Source of the DNA: Primula veris
Taxonomy: Eukaryota > Streptophyta > Magnoliopsida > Ericales > Primulaceae
Assembly (NCBI GenBank): GCA_963682055.1
Contig: OY821750.1
Span: 28,590,402-28,654,401, forward strand
Reading direction: 5' to 3'
Length of the DNA: 64,000 nucleotides
Shown in pieces: positions 42,197-53,508 of this stretch. The notes below the pieces were generated by a model. That model saw only the letters and a list, made by a program, of their open reading frames with translations. It did no database searches and was not told the origin of the DNA. Made by a program: the position numbers and the translations under genes. Within the stretch, counting starts at the first letter, position 1. The number at the start of each line of letters is the position of its first letter.

Positions 42197-44751
42197 ATGG
42201 GTACAGTGATGGAGCAACCAAAACCAACGGAGTTATCGAAAATTGCTATGTCCACGACTCATGGCGAAGACTCGCCATATTTTGCTGGGTGGAAAGCATA
42301 TGATGAAAATCCTTACGATGAGGTGACTAACCCCTCCGGTGTTATCCAGATGGGGTTGGCAGAAAATCAAGTAAGCATCCATATAAACTAATTAAACATG
42401 GGCGGAGGTTAAGGCTTGTACTCGAATTAATTTACACAATTTACGAAAATGCTACATACTTTTTAAGATATTAACGATGAGTCTTGTAACCCAGTAAAAT
42501 AACAAACACTGTGCAAACACAAAAAGTTAATTTTGGCTCCGTCCCTGTAAACCAACCATGCTGCACCGAGTAGGTGTCACATCCATTTAGGTTGTGACAC
42601 CTATGCACACAAATTAAATAAGCAGGAAAATGATACGTAAGCCGGTCTTGTGGCAAAAGGAGAAGTTCTTGTGGACTTTGGAGGCATAACTAAGGGACGT
42701 TAATTCCCCATCTTGCAATATTAACAAAAAATGATGAAAAAATTATTCATTAAAAACGAATCTAAATCATTTATTTATAGAGTTTTATCCCCTGCTATAC
42801 CTACATAAACGAATTTAAATAGCACATGATTACTGGCCAAAGTGAGACTACTTTTAGCATTTCACAAGCCAACATACGTTTGTTATACATACTATGTTTT
42901 ATCTCTTTATTGTAATTCGTACCAAAAACGTAAATTTTATACTTTAAAGTCCTTTTTTAAAAAAAAAATAGCTTTTTCTGATAGAAAACTTGATGAGAAA
43001 CGGATCTTAATTATTTCTCCTTTTCAACAGGTTTCGTTCGATTTGCTTGAAGAGTACTTGGAACATCTTCCAAAAGAAGATAGCCGTGAAAAGAGAGCTT
43101 CTAGGTTTAGAGAGAATGCTTTGTTTCAAGATTATCATGGACTACAATCTTTCAGAAAGGTAAATGTTTCTTTAATTAAATACAAGAAGACATAATTTTT
43201 TTTAAATAAGCAGCTTTCTTGTTTGTTTAAAATTTTGCTCCATTATCATTGTCTCCCGCGAACCCCCTCAATGAAATGTAATTCATTGACTTGGTTGTCC
43301 TCTCTATTTCTTTCTATTTTATTTTGACTTAATTAATTGCATGTCATCGAACCAAGAAAAAATGAATGCAAGACCAAGAGCAAAACATATGAAAAAGTTT
43401 GTAATCGAGGTATATATAATTATATATACCTCGATGGCATACCAAGAAGGGGTATCTACATAAACAAAGACTTATAAATAATGCTACATATGGACGGTTT
43501 ATAAATTACTACAAAAAAAAAAAAAAAAAACAGGATAGCAACAGTTTAGTAACCGTTAGTATGATACCATGACTTGTTAATTTAAAGGGTTATATTTTGA
43601 TTTTCAGGCTATGGCAAGTTTCATGGAACAAATCAGAGGAGGAAGGGCAAAATTTAACCCTGATAGAATTATTTTAACAGCAGGAGCAACAGCTGCTAAT
43701 GAACTGTTAACCTTCATATTAGCCGATCCTGGTGATGCTTTGTTGGTCCCGACACCATATTACCCAGGGTAAAACTAAAAGTCAAAAAATCCATTTCACA
43801 AAATTTACATTTTTTTGCTAAATAATGATAAGCACACTGTCTTTTTTTTTGTATGAGGCTCATAAATTTTGTTTTATGAATTACAGATTCGACAGAGACT
43901 TACGGTGGAGGACGGGTGTAAATATAATACCGGTTCATTGCGATAGTTCAAATAATTTCCATGTTACCCCTCAAGCTTTAGAAGCTGCTTTTGAAATCGC
44001 GGAGTCGATGAATATAAGAGTTAGAGGTGTGCTAATAACAAACCCTTCAAACCCTTTAGGGATAACGAATAATCGACAGGTCCTCGAACAAATTCTAGAT
44101 TTTGTTATCCAAAAAAATATTCATCTCATATCTGACGAGATTTATTCAGGGTCCGTTTTTTCGCCCAATAGCTTTGTTAGTGTGGCCGAAATTATCGAGG
44201 ATAGAGATTATAAGATTTGTGAGAGGGTACATATTGTTTATAGTCTATCTAAAGACCTTGGCTTACCAGGGTTTAGGGTGGGGACTATTTATTCATACAA
44301 TGACAAGGTTGTGACAACTGCTAGGAGAATGTCTAGCTTCACATTAATTTCATCACAAACACAAAAGTTGTTGGGGTCAATGCTAAATGATGAAAAATTC
44401 ACAAAAAACTACATTATAAAAAATAGAGAAAGGCTGAAAAATAGGTATATGGTGATTATTGAAGGGTTGAAAAAGGCTGGGATCGAGTGTTTGGAGGGCA
44501 ATGCAGGGCTGTTTTGTTGGATGAATTTGAAACCACTTTTGAAGGAAAATTCATTGGATAGTGAATTGGAATTATGGAAAATGTTTTTAGAAAAAGTGAA
44601 ATTAAATATTTCACCTGGATCTTCTTGCCATTGCTCTGAGCCAGGATGGTTTAGGGTTTGCTTTGCTAATATGAGTGAAAAAATACTGGAGGTTGCACTT
44701 AAGAGGATACATGATTTTATGGCAGAAAGGAAAATGAAAACTATACAATAA
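42197..44751 (+). CDS. ACS7: 1-aminocyclopropane-1-carboxylate synthase, type 3 (ACS7-like)
   Basis: Four exons, 42197-42370, 43031-43159, 43608-43768 and 43887-44751, encode 442 residues with clean GT-AG junctions. The enzyme turns S-adenosylmethionine into ACC, the rate-setting step of ethylene synthesis in the cytosol. It is a PLP enzyme of aminotransferase fold: GLAENQ near 53-58, the NPSNPLG segment (207-213), SDEIYSG, and the PLP lysine K277 in [21 protein letters not shown] near the C-terminus holds the carboxylate-binding arginine. The protein ends [16 protein letters not shown] and lacks the serine-rich tail with MAPK or CDPK sites of types 1 and 2, so it is type 3, whose stability is known to be controlled by ubiquitin ligases such as XBAT32 in Arabidopsis. 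The first ATG gives [14 protein letters not shown], a normal N-terminus. Confidence 0.96.
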
Positions 44752-46506
44752 CCTTTTGGGGGAAATTAAAAAATAATTGTTTCTTCATAGATACAAGTTC
44801 TTCGTTTTTGGATTGATAGGGGATTACATGTTGGTATTCTTGAAACTGTACATTAGACTGAAGTTGGGATCTCCCATTGCATGGATATATAATGATGTGA
44901 TATTCATATTTTTGAAATTTCACTCCACTAAAAAGTTGTGGGGATTTTTTGTTTCAAAATGAATGTAAATGTATATCTATCATTCTATCAAATAAATTTC
45001 TTGTTCAGTAGAAGAAATAAAGCATGTAGACTAGCTAGCACACGTTTGATCCCGTCCTATATATGGTTGTGGCTAAATTAACACTAGAATAGCAACAATT
45101 TATGATATTTTGATATTTATGTTACCAATTTAGACACATTTACTATAGCGACACAATATCAAAATAGTGTCTTCTTGTAGTGAATGTATACATGCATCAA
45201 TTCGTGAAACAAATTCATTTTCCTTTTCTTAGATGCCCCTTGAACTTGGATATTTCTTCCAATTCGTGAAACAAAAAAGAAAATCAGAACTACTTGGGGG
45301 TAGATTATGTAAACTTAGTATTTCGAATTCAAAATGAGTGAACAATAAGTTAAAGATATATATCTTGGAGCCCTTAAAAGCAAGAAAAGAAAATTATATT
45401 CCAATGGGTCTCCAAAAATTGTGGAAAGGCCCTAGAGCATATAAATATCATAGTATGCCGTACTTAGTTTTAGTTAATCATGAAGTTGACAAATACCATG
45501 TCGTCGATGTCGACAAAAAGAATTAAAAACTTAGACATGGAGTCAATGATATTAAACAGGCCTTAATATCTGTTTAAATAGTCAAAACATTTAAAATTAT
45601 AACGTGATTCTCACCTTAATGTAAGTTGATTACTTGATTTATGACAGAATGCTAGAAAATTACGTTGATTAAGTAGTTTGAACGGCCCTGTGTCGCATGC
45701 AAATGGTGCAATCATGATCGAAAAATTAAACTTCTATAAAAGATCATTAATCTCTCAATCTAAAGAACAATAACATTCCACATGTTATACATTCAGAGCA
45801 GGAGTCCTAACAACAAGTGAGCAACATATTAAAGTCGGCCAATACGATATATGACTTGTGTGTAATGGGCCCGTCAATGGGTATTCAATTAGGTCGGGTT
45901 GGATTACTCTTAAGGATTAAGAACCTTTTGGTTCCTAGGTATGGGGTGGTTTGGTCACGTACGAGTAATATTTTTGTCGACATTAGCTTTATATGTGGCT
46001 TAGTGATTATGCTCTAAAATAATCAAGTGCTTGATCCCGCGAACTCTAGAAAACATCATGGCCGAAGCTGGCGCATCCTGAGTTTTCGAAGATGCTCAAA
46101 GATAATTTCTTCTTATAACTTTCTTGCCAATCTAGCTTTCTTTACTCTCTCCACTCATTCAACAGGAGATACTAGATAATAGTAACCTATCGTTATGATC
46201 CATTCAAATCGTAGTTAATTTCCGAGAAATTAAAGTTAATTAATCTTGGCAAGAGAGACACTTTCCTCTCATTTAAAGCTAAGCGGTCATGACTCTTGAT
46301 CAGTTGCATCTAAATACACTAGGATAGCAAGTGGCATTTTGTTGTTGCTATTGTTAAATTGAGTGTCGTTAATTTTAATAATAATGTAACAAATTGTTGT
46401 TCTGTTTCTCATGCGATGCTAAATTTAATGATATATCCAAACTCTTTTATTTAGTGATAATGGATATATACATGCATCCCAACAACACCACCATCCCTTA
46501 ATCCAG

Positions 46507-46549
<43 letters not shown>
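46507..46549. repeat. (CA)n(TA)n microsatellite
   Basis: A short CA run passes directly into a TA run ending in TATGTG. Confidence 0.9.
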
Positions 46550-46551
<2 letters not shown>

Positions 46552-47203
46552 ATGATCAAGCAGCCCAAATATTTACTGGCCCCACAAAATTTCTCATTTG
46601 TTGCACATATGATTGATTAAATTTACCAGCTTCATTATAAATGTTGATAGTGTATTATCACCTATAAAATCACTTATCAGTCAACTACTTTGTTGGATTT
46701 TCGGCATTTACTTCATTTAATTTCATGATTTCATTGATTTGCTACCTTTTATTTAATTTATTTTGTTGTGACATCGTGATTTGTGCTACAATGGGAGGCA
46801 AACTCTTGTCTCGTTGCAATGGGAGTATCAATTAAGTTGTGGAATATATGGCCCTCAAATGGCTAAATATATTTCATATGAGTTAGTAAACTTGTATAAT
46901 TTATAAAATTAACAATGTGTACGTGTACATAGTTGAACCTAATACATTTGAATTCAGGCCAAGAATAATGTTAGCAACAAAACATGAAATCAAATGTGAT
47001 ACAAGAAGATAACGACTTTGATCTTCAAAACATTTCTGTAAATAAATATGGATAAGATTTACAAAAATTTGTTGTCCCTTACATATGACCTCAGATTTTG
47101 TTCCAAACGCAAATAAAGTAACTTATTTGCTTGCCTTTAATAGACCCTAAGCAGCTTACAAGCATCAATATTTTCATAACTTAGTGTTTTAGAGCGGTTT
47201 AGG

Positions 47204-47588
47204 GTGAATCCAAATCTTTTATCCCTATTTTTTATCCTCTTCCGTGCCTCCTTTCTTATTTTCACTCAAATTTTAAATTTTCACAACTTGTTCCGCAAAT
47301 TTATAAGCTTTTATATTATATTGTATTCAAATTTTAAAACATTTGGACATAATATTGATTTAGACAATTTTTCTAAGATTTAATGTTTAATTTACACTAA
47401 TTTATATATTTATTCTCAAATAAATTGTGTGTGGATTTAAAAAAAAAAAATTTAACTATTGTAATGTATTGATACATGTATTTAGTAATTGTATAATTTT
47501 TTTCAAGTTTTTTAGATTTTTTTTTTGATAAAATAAGTCAGAGGACACGGAAGGGGATAAATAATAGGGGGTAGAAAATTTGAAATCG
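47204..47588. mobile_element. Short foldback (MITE-like) element, about 385 bp
   Basis: The left arm (about 47204-47265: GTGAATCCAAATCTTTTATC, then CCTCTTCCGTGCCTCCTTTC) is the imperfect reverse complement of the right arm (about 47527-47588, holding GAGGACACGGAAGGGGATAA). Arms are about 60 bp. TTTAG occurs on both outer edges and could be a target duplication, but the exact ends are uncertain. There is no coding capacity. Confidence 0.6.
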
Positions 47589-49389
47589 TTTAGAGCTCAT
47601 ATATCAACTCCAGCTATTTACTTTATTTTTACCTTAGAAAGGATATTTGGTATTCAAATTTCAGAAAATAATTATAATTTCTGATAGAAAGTTGAATTTC
47701 GTATATTGCAAATGATGATTTTTAATATCTTATGTCATTATCATAGTGTAGATACGCATATTTTACAACTACTAAAAATGTGACACATGTATTTTCAATT
47801 AAAACTAAAAGTAACTACTAATTTTTTAATTAAAAAAAAGTGTGAAATATTAGTAGCGGGAAATTTGTGAGAAAACACACACTAACAAGTATTCCATCCT
47901 TTTGAACTCCTTTGTTTGAAGGAATGCCATAACTAAAAAGGTATAGCTTGATTGCAACTTCAAATAGTTTTAGCATTGTGAAAATGTTTAGTAAAAGATG
48001 GAGCTCCATTTTGTTACACTTGATTGTGAGTTTTGGAAGATCAATAAAGGTTCATAGTAGGATTATAAATTGTATTAAAAAAGTTGTATAACTAATGGTG
48101 ATTTTTACTCCCTTTTCATAAACTTACTACTAGTTTTCACCTAAAAAGATTGTTCGATGTGTACTTGATGGGATAGTGTTCTAATCTTACTATGTTTACA
48201 TTGGTTTTATATTTACACTTCCATTCTTCCAATGGTCACTTTTGTTCACTTTCCTTCTTCAATCAGTATAATTTTTTGCAGTTTTAATCTAACATTTTGC
48301 TTTGCAAATCTAACATATATAGATTTTAGTAATATTCATCGTTTATGTTTCTTCAGTTTTCTTTTTTGCTTCTTTTACCAGAATATAAATGAGTTTTCAT
48401 AGTTTACATGGTTAATACTTAATATATAGGACTTTTTATTTAGACCCATTTTAGAGTATATAACTATTATGAATGACCAAATGTTTACAAATTTTACATA
48501 ATGGGGAAAAAAACAATCATTTTCAATTCAATTTGTCATATTAAAACATAGAAACTCAGCGATACTCTTTCGGTCTTTTCTAACCAAAATTATTAGTCTC
48601 CTCGATCGTTTGTACTCTCTTTTTGTCATTATTTCATCATCTTGAAATCGCATTGAGCTGCAGTTAACTTAGACATAGTATATATATTTCAGACGTAAAA
48701 GAGAGCCATGAGCAGATGGCATGCCGAAGGCCAATGAAATGGATAATCAGTGAGTAGGTTACAATATTTGTCGATTACTTTTGGTACGTATTGACCTTAG
48801 CAGTATATGTGGGATTTGGTTTCGGTGAATGGTTTAGCCCAACCATTGTATTTGTACGAAGTGTTTGCTAATGTCTCGGACTCGGTTGTAAAATGGTCGT
48901 TGCATACAAAAAGAGTACAACAAAACTTCAAGAAGCAGATTTTTTGTACCATTGGATGAATTAATCTAAATATAGTGACTTTTTAGTTTTTATAAACTTT
49001 GTATTTGAAAGCTACCTCATTACGATTTACTATATTTAGATTAAGATGGTGCAAATGTAATAAAGGGACTTCTTGATGAGTTAATGGAATATTGGGAATG
49101 AAACAAACAAAAGCTGTAAGTTTGAGACTACATAATTACACACGAAGACATCTCCGGAGCGGTTTTGGCAAGAGATGTGGCATTGAGTTTATGTTACGTA
49201 CTTTCTTTTTCGTATTATGTTTTGAGGTTTTTCTATTTCGTCGATGCTATTGTATTGAATTATTTGGGGTATGGACTTCCGACCTTATCTATGAAGTTTG
49301 ATTACAAAGAAAAATAATAAAAATACACTATACGTATTAAACATGAAGACATGTAAATCATTTCCGGCTATTAAATTTATTATCCTTTT

Positions 49390-49830
49390 TGTCGGTCAAT
49401 ACCATTTACTAAAATTTTGATCAACTAGGTACCTGAACTTTCATAAATCATTAATCAAAACCACTTATATTTTTAGTAACTTCTTTTTTAATCAAAAAAA
49501 AAAGAACCCCTACTTATAATCTTCAAAAAAGAAATCTAACTTATTAATAATAACACCGTCCAATATTTTAAATCAAAAATCCCTATTTGTGTGTGTGTAA
49601 AATATCTTCCTTTTTACAGTTAATTTTTGTACCATACAATAATAAACTATCACTTTTATATGTATTCTTGTCACCCTCAATTACAACAAAAATACTATAA
49701 AAAAAGTTGCACATTTATCAATCATTGGAAATTAGGATACCAAATTGATCAAAACTAAAATAAATAGCTAGTGACTGATAAGACCCAAATCTCAGGGGCA
49801 TACAATAACATCTTTCCAATTTGGTAATTG
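49390..49830. repeat. Dispersed direct repeat, copy 1
   Basis: From TACCATTTACTAAAATTTTGATC-like sequence through GTAACTTCTTTTTTAAT and CCAAATTGATCAAAACT to CATACAATAACATCTTTCCAA, this resembles 50185-50610 in the same orientation, about 790 bp apart. Confidence 0.65.
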
Positions 49831-50184
49831 ACCCGAGATAGGGAAATGAAATTGTTATTATCAATAGAAAATGAGGTTATATTTATCTCTATGTAAAACG
49901 CTTGAAAAATAGCAACAAATATGATCTAAATCACAATAAACATGGCTTATATAGTATAAATATTATAGGATTGATGACTAAGAGTGTGTTTGAAACCCGA
50001 AAATTACTATGGGAAAAGAAAGTAAAAAAATCAAATATCGTTAAACATTTTTCGCTATGTTTGAAAGGTTATGAAAATGACGAGAAAACAAAAGTAAAAT
50101 GAACCTAAAATTTCTTATTCATTTTTATAACAATTGCCTGAAAATTAATAAAATATTTATTTAATTAACATAACTGTCAGTTAA

Positions 50185-50610
50185 ACATCTATTTATTACA
50201 ATTCCGATCAATTATGCACGTGAGCTTTGAAAGGTCAATAATCAACGCCAATCTTTATATATTTGAGTAACTTCTTTTTTAATGAAGAAATAAGAACTTT
50301 TACTTATAAATAATAATTCCCTATTTTTATTGTGTAAAATATTTTCTTCTTCAGAAGCCGATTTTTGGACTTTACGTTAATTTTAAAGAATACTCATTTA
50401 TTTACTACAAAATATCTACTATTATTCGCCTTTATCTTTATTCATGGCACCATCAATTAAACACAAAAAATATTAAAAACTATAAAATGGTGCACATTAA
50501 TCAATGAGAGAAAATTAGAAAACCAAATTGATCGAAATTGAAATAATTGGCTATTGACTAATAAGATCCAAACTCAGGGACATAAAATAACATTTTTCCA
50601 AGATAAAAAA
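50185..50610. repeat. Dispersed direct repeat, copy 2
   Basis: Diverged partner of 49390-49830, sharing GTAACTTCTTTTTTAAT, CCAAATTGATCGAAATTG and CTCAGGGACATAAAATAACA in the same order. Confidence 0.65.
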
Positions 50611-50703
50611 GGAAATTGAAATTATTATTATTATATATACAAAATACAATCTTAAATTAAATTAAGAAAATATCAAAATAATAAACTCCACTCGCTGAAG
50701 TGG

Positions 50704-50725
50704 TGAGAGAGAGAGAGAGAGAGAA
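50704..50725. repeat. (GA)n tract in probable 5' leader of ATP synthase g gene
   Basis: A GA run followed by AAAGTGAAATTGAG. GA/CT tracts are common in plant 5' leaders; together with the splice acceptor before 53490 this suggests that the ATP synthase g gene starts here with a non-coding exon, but the donor site cannot be fixed from sequence alone. Confidence 0.4.
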
Positions 50726-51030
50726 AGTGAAATTGAGATTTATATCAAAACCCAATTGCTTAATCAAAAGGTGAATCCAAATCTCAATTATAAAATCTAG
50801 TCTTATATATTAATTTATTTATATATATATATAGTTTTCTTTTTTCAGATCCCATGTTATCTTTATCTCAATCAGTTTCATTTTATATAATACATTTTCT
50901 CATTGCTGATTGTGCATTTAATTTGCAGATTTAATTTCTTAGAGCTCTGTTAATTGTTATTATTTTTTATTTTATTTTTTAATCTCGAGTATTAAGAGGC
51001 TTTTAGCTTAAGGGTAATACATTTTTAGCT

Positions 51031-51740
51031 ATGTTTTTTTTGCCCATCACTTGTTTGACTATATATTCTTTTAAATATTGATTTTTATTAATTAACCATT
51101 TTGAGCTAAAGGGTGTTTATTTTTTTTATTAGAATTTAGGCTAAGTTTTTTTGCCCATCACATGTTTGACTAACAATTCTGTTAAAGATTGATTTTTTTT
51201 AATTAACCAATTTGAGCTAGGTGTTTATTTTTTTATTAGAATTTAGGCTAAGTTTTTTTGCCCATCACTTGTTTGACTAAAAATTCTGTTAAAGATTGAT
51301 TTTTTTTAATTAACCAATTTGAGCTAGGTGTTTATTTTTTATTAGAATTTAGGCTAATTTTTTTGCCCATCACTTGTTTGACTAAAAATTCTGTTAAAGA
51401 TTTTTTTTTTTAATTAACCAATTTCAGCTAGGTGTTTATTTTTTTATTAGAATTTAGGCTAAGTTTTTTTGCCCATCACTTGTTTGACTAAAAATTCTGT
51501 TAAAGATTGTTTTTTTTTAATTAACCAATTTGAGCTAAAGGGTAATTATTTTTGTATTAGAATTTAGGCTATGTTTTTTTGCCCATCACTTGTTTGACTA
51601 AATATTCTGTTAAAAATTGATTTTTTTGGTTAATCAATTTGAGCTCAAGGGTGTATTATCTTTAGTAGTAATTGTTAGGCTATGTTTATTTTTCCCATCA
51701 CTTGCTTGACTCAATATTGTGCTAAAGATTGAGTTTTTCC
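51031..51740. repeat. Tandem repeat, about 105-120-bp unit, 7 copies
   Basis: TGCCCATCACTTGTTTGACT begins units at about 51041, 51152, 51259, 51364, 51470, 51590 and (altered) 51692. Each continues TTCTGTTAAAGATTGATTTT, TTAATTAACCAATTTGAGCT and TAGAATTTAGGCTA. Diverged single units can be followed on to about 52750. The array lies in the probable 5'-leader intron of the ATP synthase g gene. Confidence 0.92.
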
Positions 51741-53508
51741 CCCTTAATTATTTAATTTTAGTAAAGTTTCCTATTTTAAAGGTTGAAACTTGATAGTAAG
51801 ATTGTATTTATGGCTTGTTTGGTTGTAAAATATGAGAAATAAGCTATTTTTTGTGGTTGGGAACAAATACAACTTATATTTTCAACCATTTTCAGGCAAA
51901 AAAGTTATAAAAGTTCAGCTTTATGCTTATCCACCGAATGCAGCACAGCTTTTGAACATATAAAAAAGGCAAGCTTAAAATCTGTGACCAACAAGGCTTT
52001 AGGTTTATCTATCGCTTAAGTATTTGATAAGATTTTCCGTGTTAAAGATTGCTTCTTTAAGAATTACCAAAGGGTTCTAGCAAAGGGGTCATATTATTCA
52101 TGTTGAATTTAGGCTGTGTTTCTTTTGCTCATCTTTTGTTTGATGAAATGCTATGTTAAAGAGTTAATTTTTCCTATTACCAAAGGCATCTAGCTATAGG
52201 TTCTTGTTTTCGAGGTGGCACGCTTGAACTTGTCAAGTTTGCCCATTAGTTGTTTGGTGTAGTAGAGTTGTAAATATTAATTTTTCTTAGTTACCCCTTA
52301 TTGCAGAAAGGTTCTTATTTCTCAAGTTTGCTAATATAGTAATATGTAAGTCAGTTTGCTGGTTTCTGGTTCTTCTGGTTCTTTAGGGATTGTTTAATGG
52401 TGATGACATTTTTGCAGTATTTTAATTTGAGAAAATGGAAAAGTGGACATCTGATAATTAGCCGAAGGATTGGCACACATAGGGATATAATTACTTTATT
52501 AGAACTTGGTTGTAAATAAGTATGGAAGTCACTCCTTGGTCATTTACCCTAAACTTTAGGCAGTGTTTAATATTATCCATCGCTTATTTAATGAAATACT
52601 CTTATCTATCATGTGCTTTTTCTGTGTAGTAACAAATGATTGTAATAAAAAATAGTTATCTTCATTGTTGAAAAACTTAGACCGTATTTAGTTGGCTCAT
52701 CACTTTTTTCATGAAATACGGAATTAAAGATTGATTTATTCTTAGGATCCAAAGCGTTATAGAAAGGCGTCCTTTTTTCAATGTTGAAGTTGGGGTATGT
52801 TTAGTTGTTGACTGCTTGTTTAAAATTCTTGTGCTATCTTTATCTGTGTTGCAAACCAGTACATTATAAACCGAGTGAGATGTACTTATGGTATCCTTTG
52901 ATTTCTCAACAAGGTACTTTTATTTCTTTGAATAAGTGAAAGGATTTAATATCAAATAGCAGCGAGAGGTTTGGAACAGTTTGCTAAAGAATTATGTATA
53001 GTTTTTACACCTTACTTTCACGATTTTTCGACTTTGTAATTAGTGCATCAAGCTTCCATTTTTTTTTTCTCATTTAATACACTCCCGCTACAATTCCGTC
53101 AAATTAGGTTAAAAAGTCAGTGGCAATTGGGATAAATCCTGACCGGAAACATCCATGTGACATCACATGCCGTCCAATCTGACGGGCAAAGAGAGTACCA
53201 AATGAGAAAAAAGAACGAAAGTCTAGTGTGCTTATAAAAAAAAATTGGAAGATAAGTGTACGGCGTGTACTAGACTACTAGACCAAAAACTGGGACAGTA
53301 GAGTGTACAATGTTGTTATTATCCCTTTTGCTGAATGACCAAAATTGGATCAAATAAATCTGCTATGCTGCCTGCTCTTGGTTGATTGGAATATCTATAC
53401 TTTGCATATCTTGTTTTTACTTCTCCTTTTTTATTTTCAGTTGACATCTTAGTATCTGCATAATCATCTCATCATGCGATTTTATACAGGCGTAATTTTT
53501 GACTTGAT

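Larger units (their letters stand above)
44752..50690. other. Intergenic region between ACC synthase and ATP synthase g
   Basis: No gene is recognised in these 5.9 kb. The ACC synthase 3' end has AATAAA at 44991. Otherwise it holds a microsatellite, one short foldback element, and two copies of a 430-bp segment, all listed separately. An imperfect inverted repeat (AATCTAAATATAGT / ACTATATTTAGATT) lies at about 48960-49045. Confidence 0.5.

Noticed and set aside
45338..45526. 62-codon frame downstream of ACC synthase
   Set aside because: No similarity I recognise, no conserved context; treated as chance.
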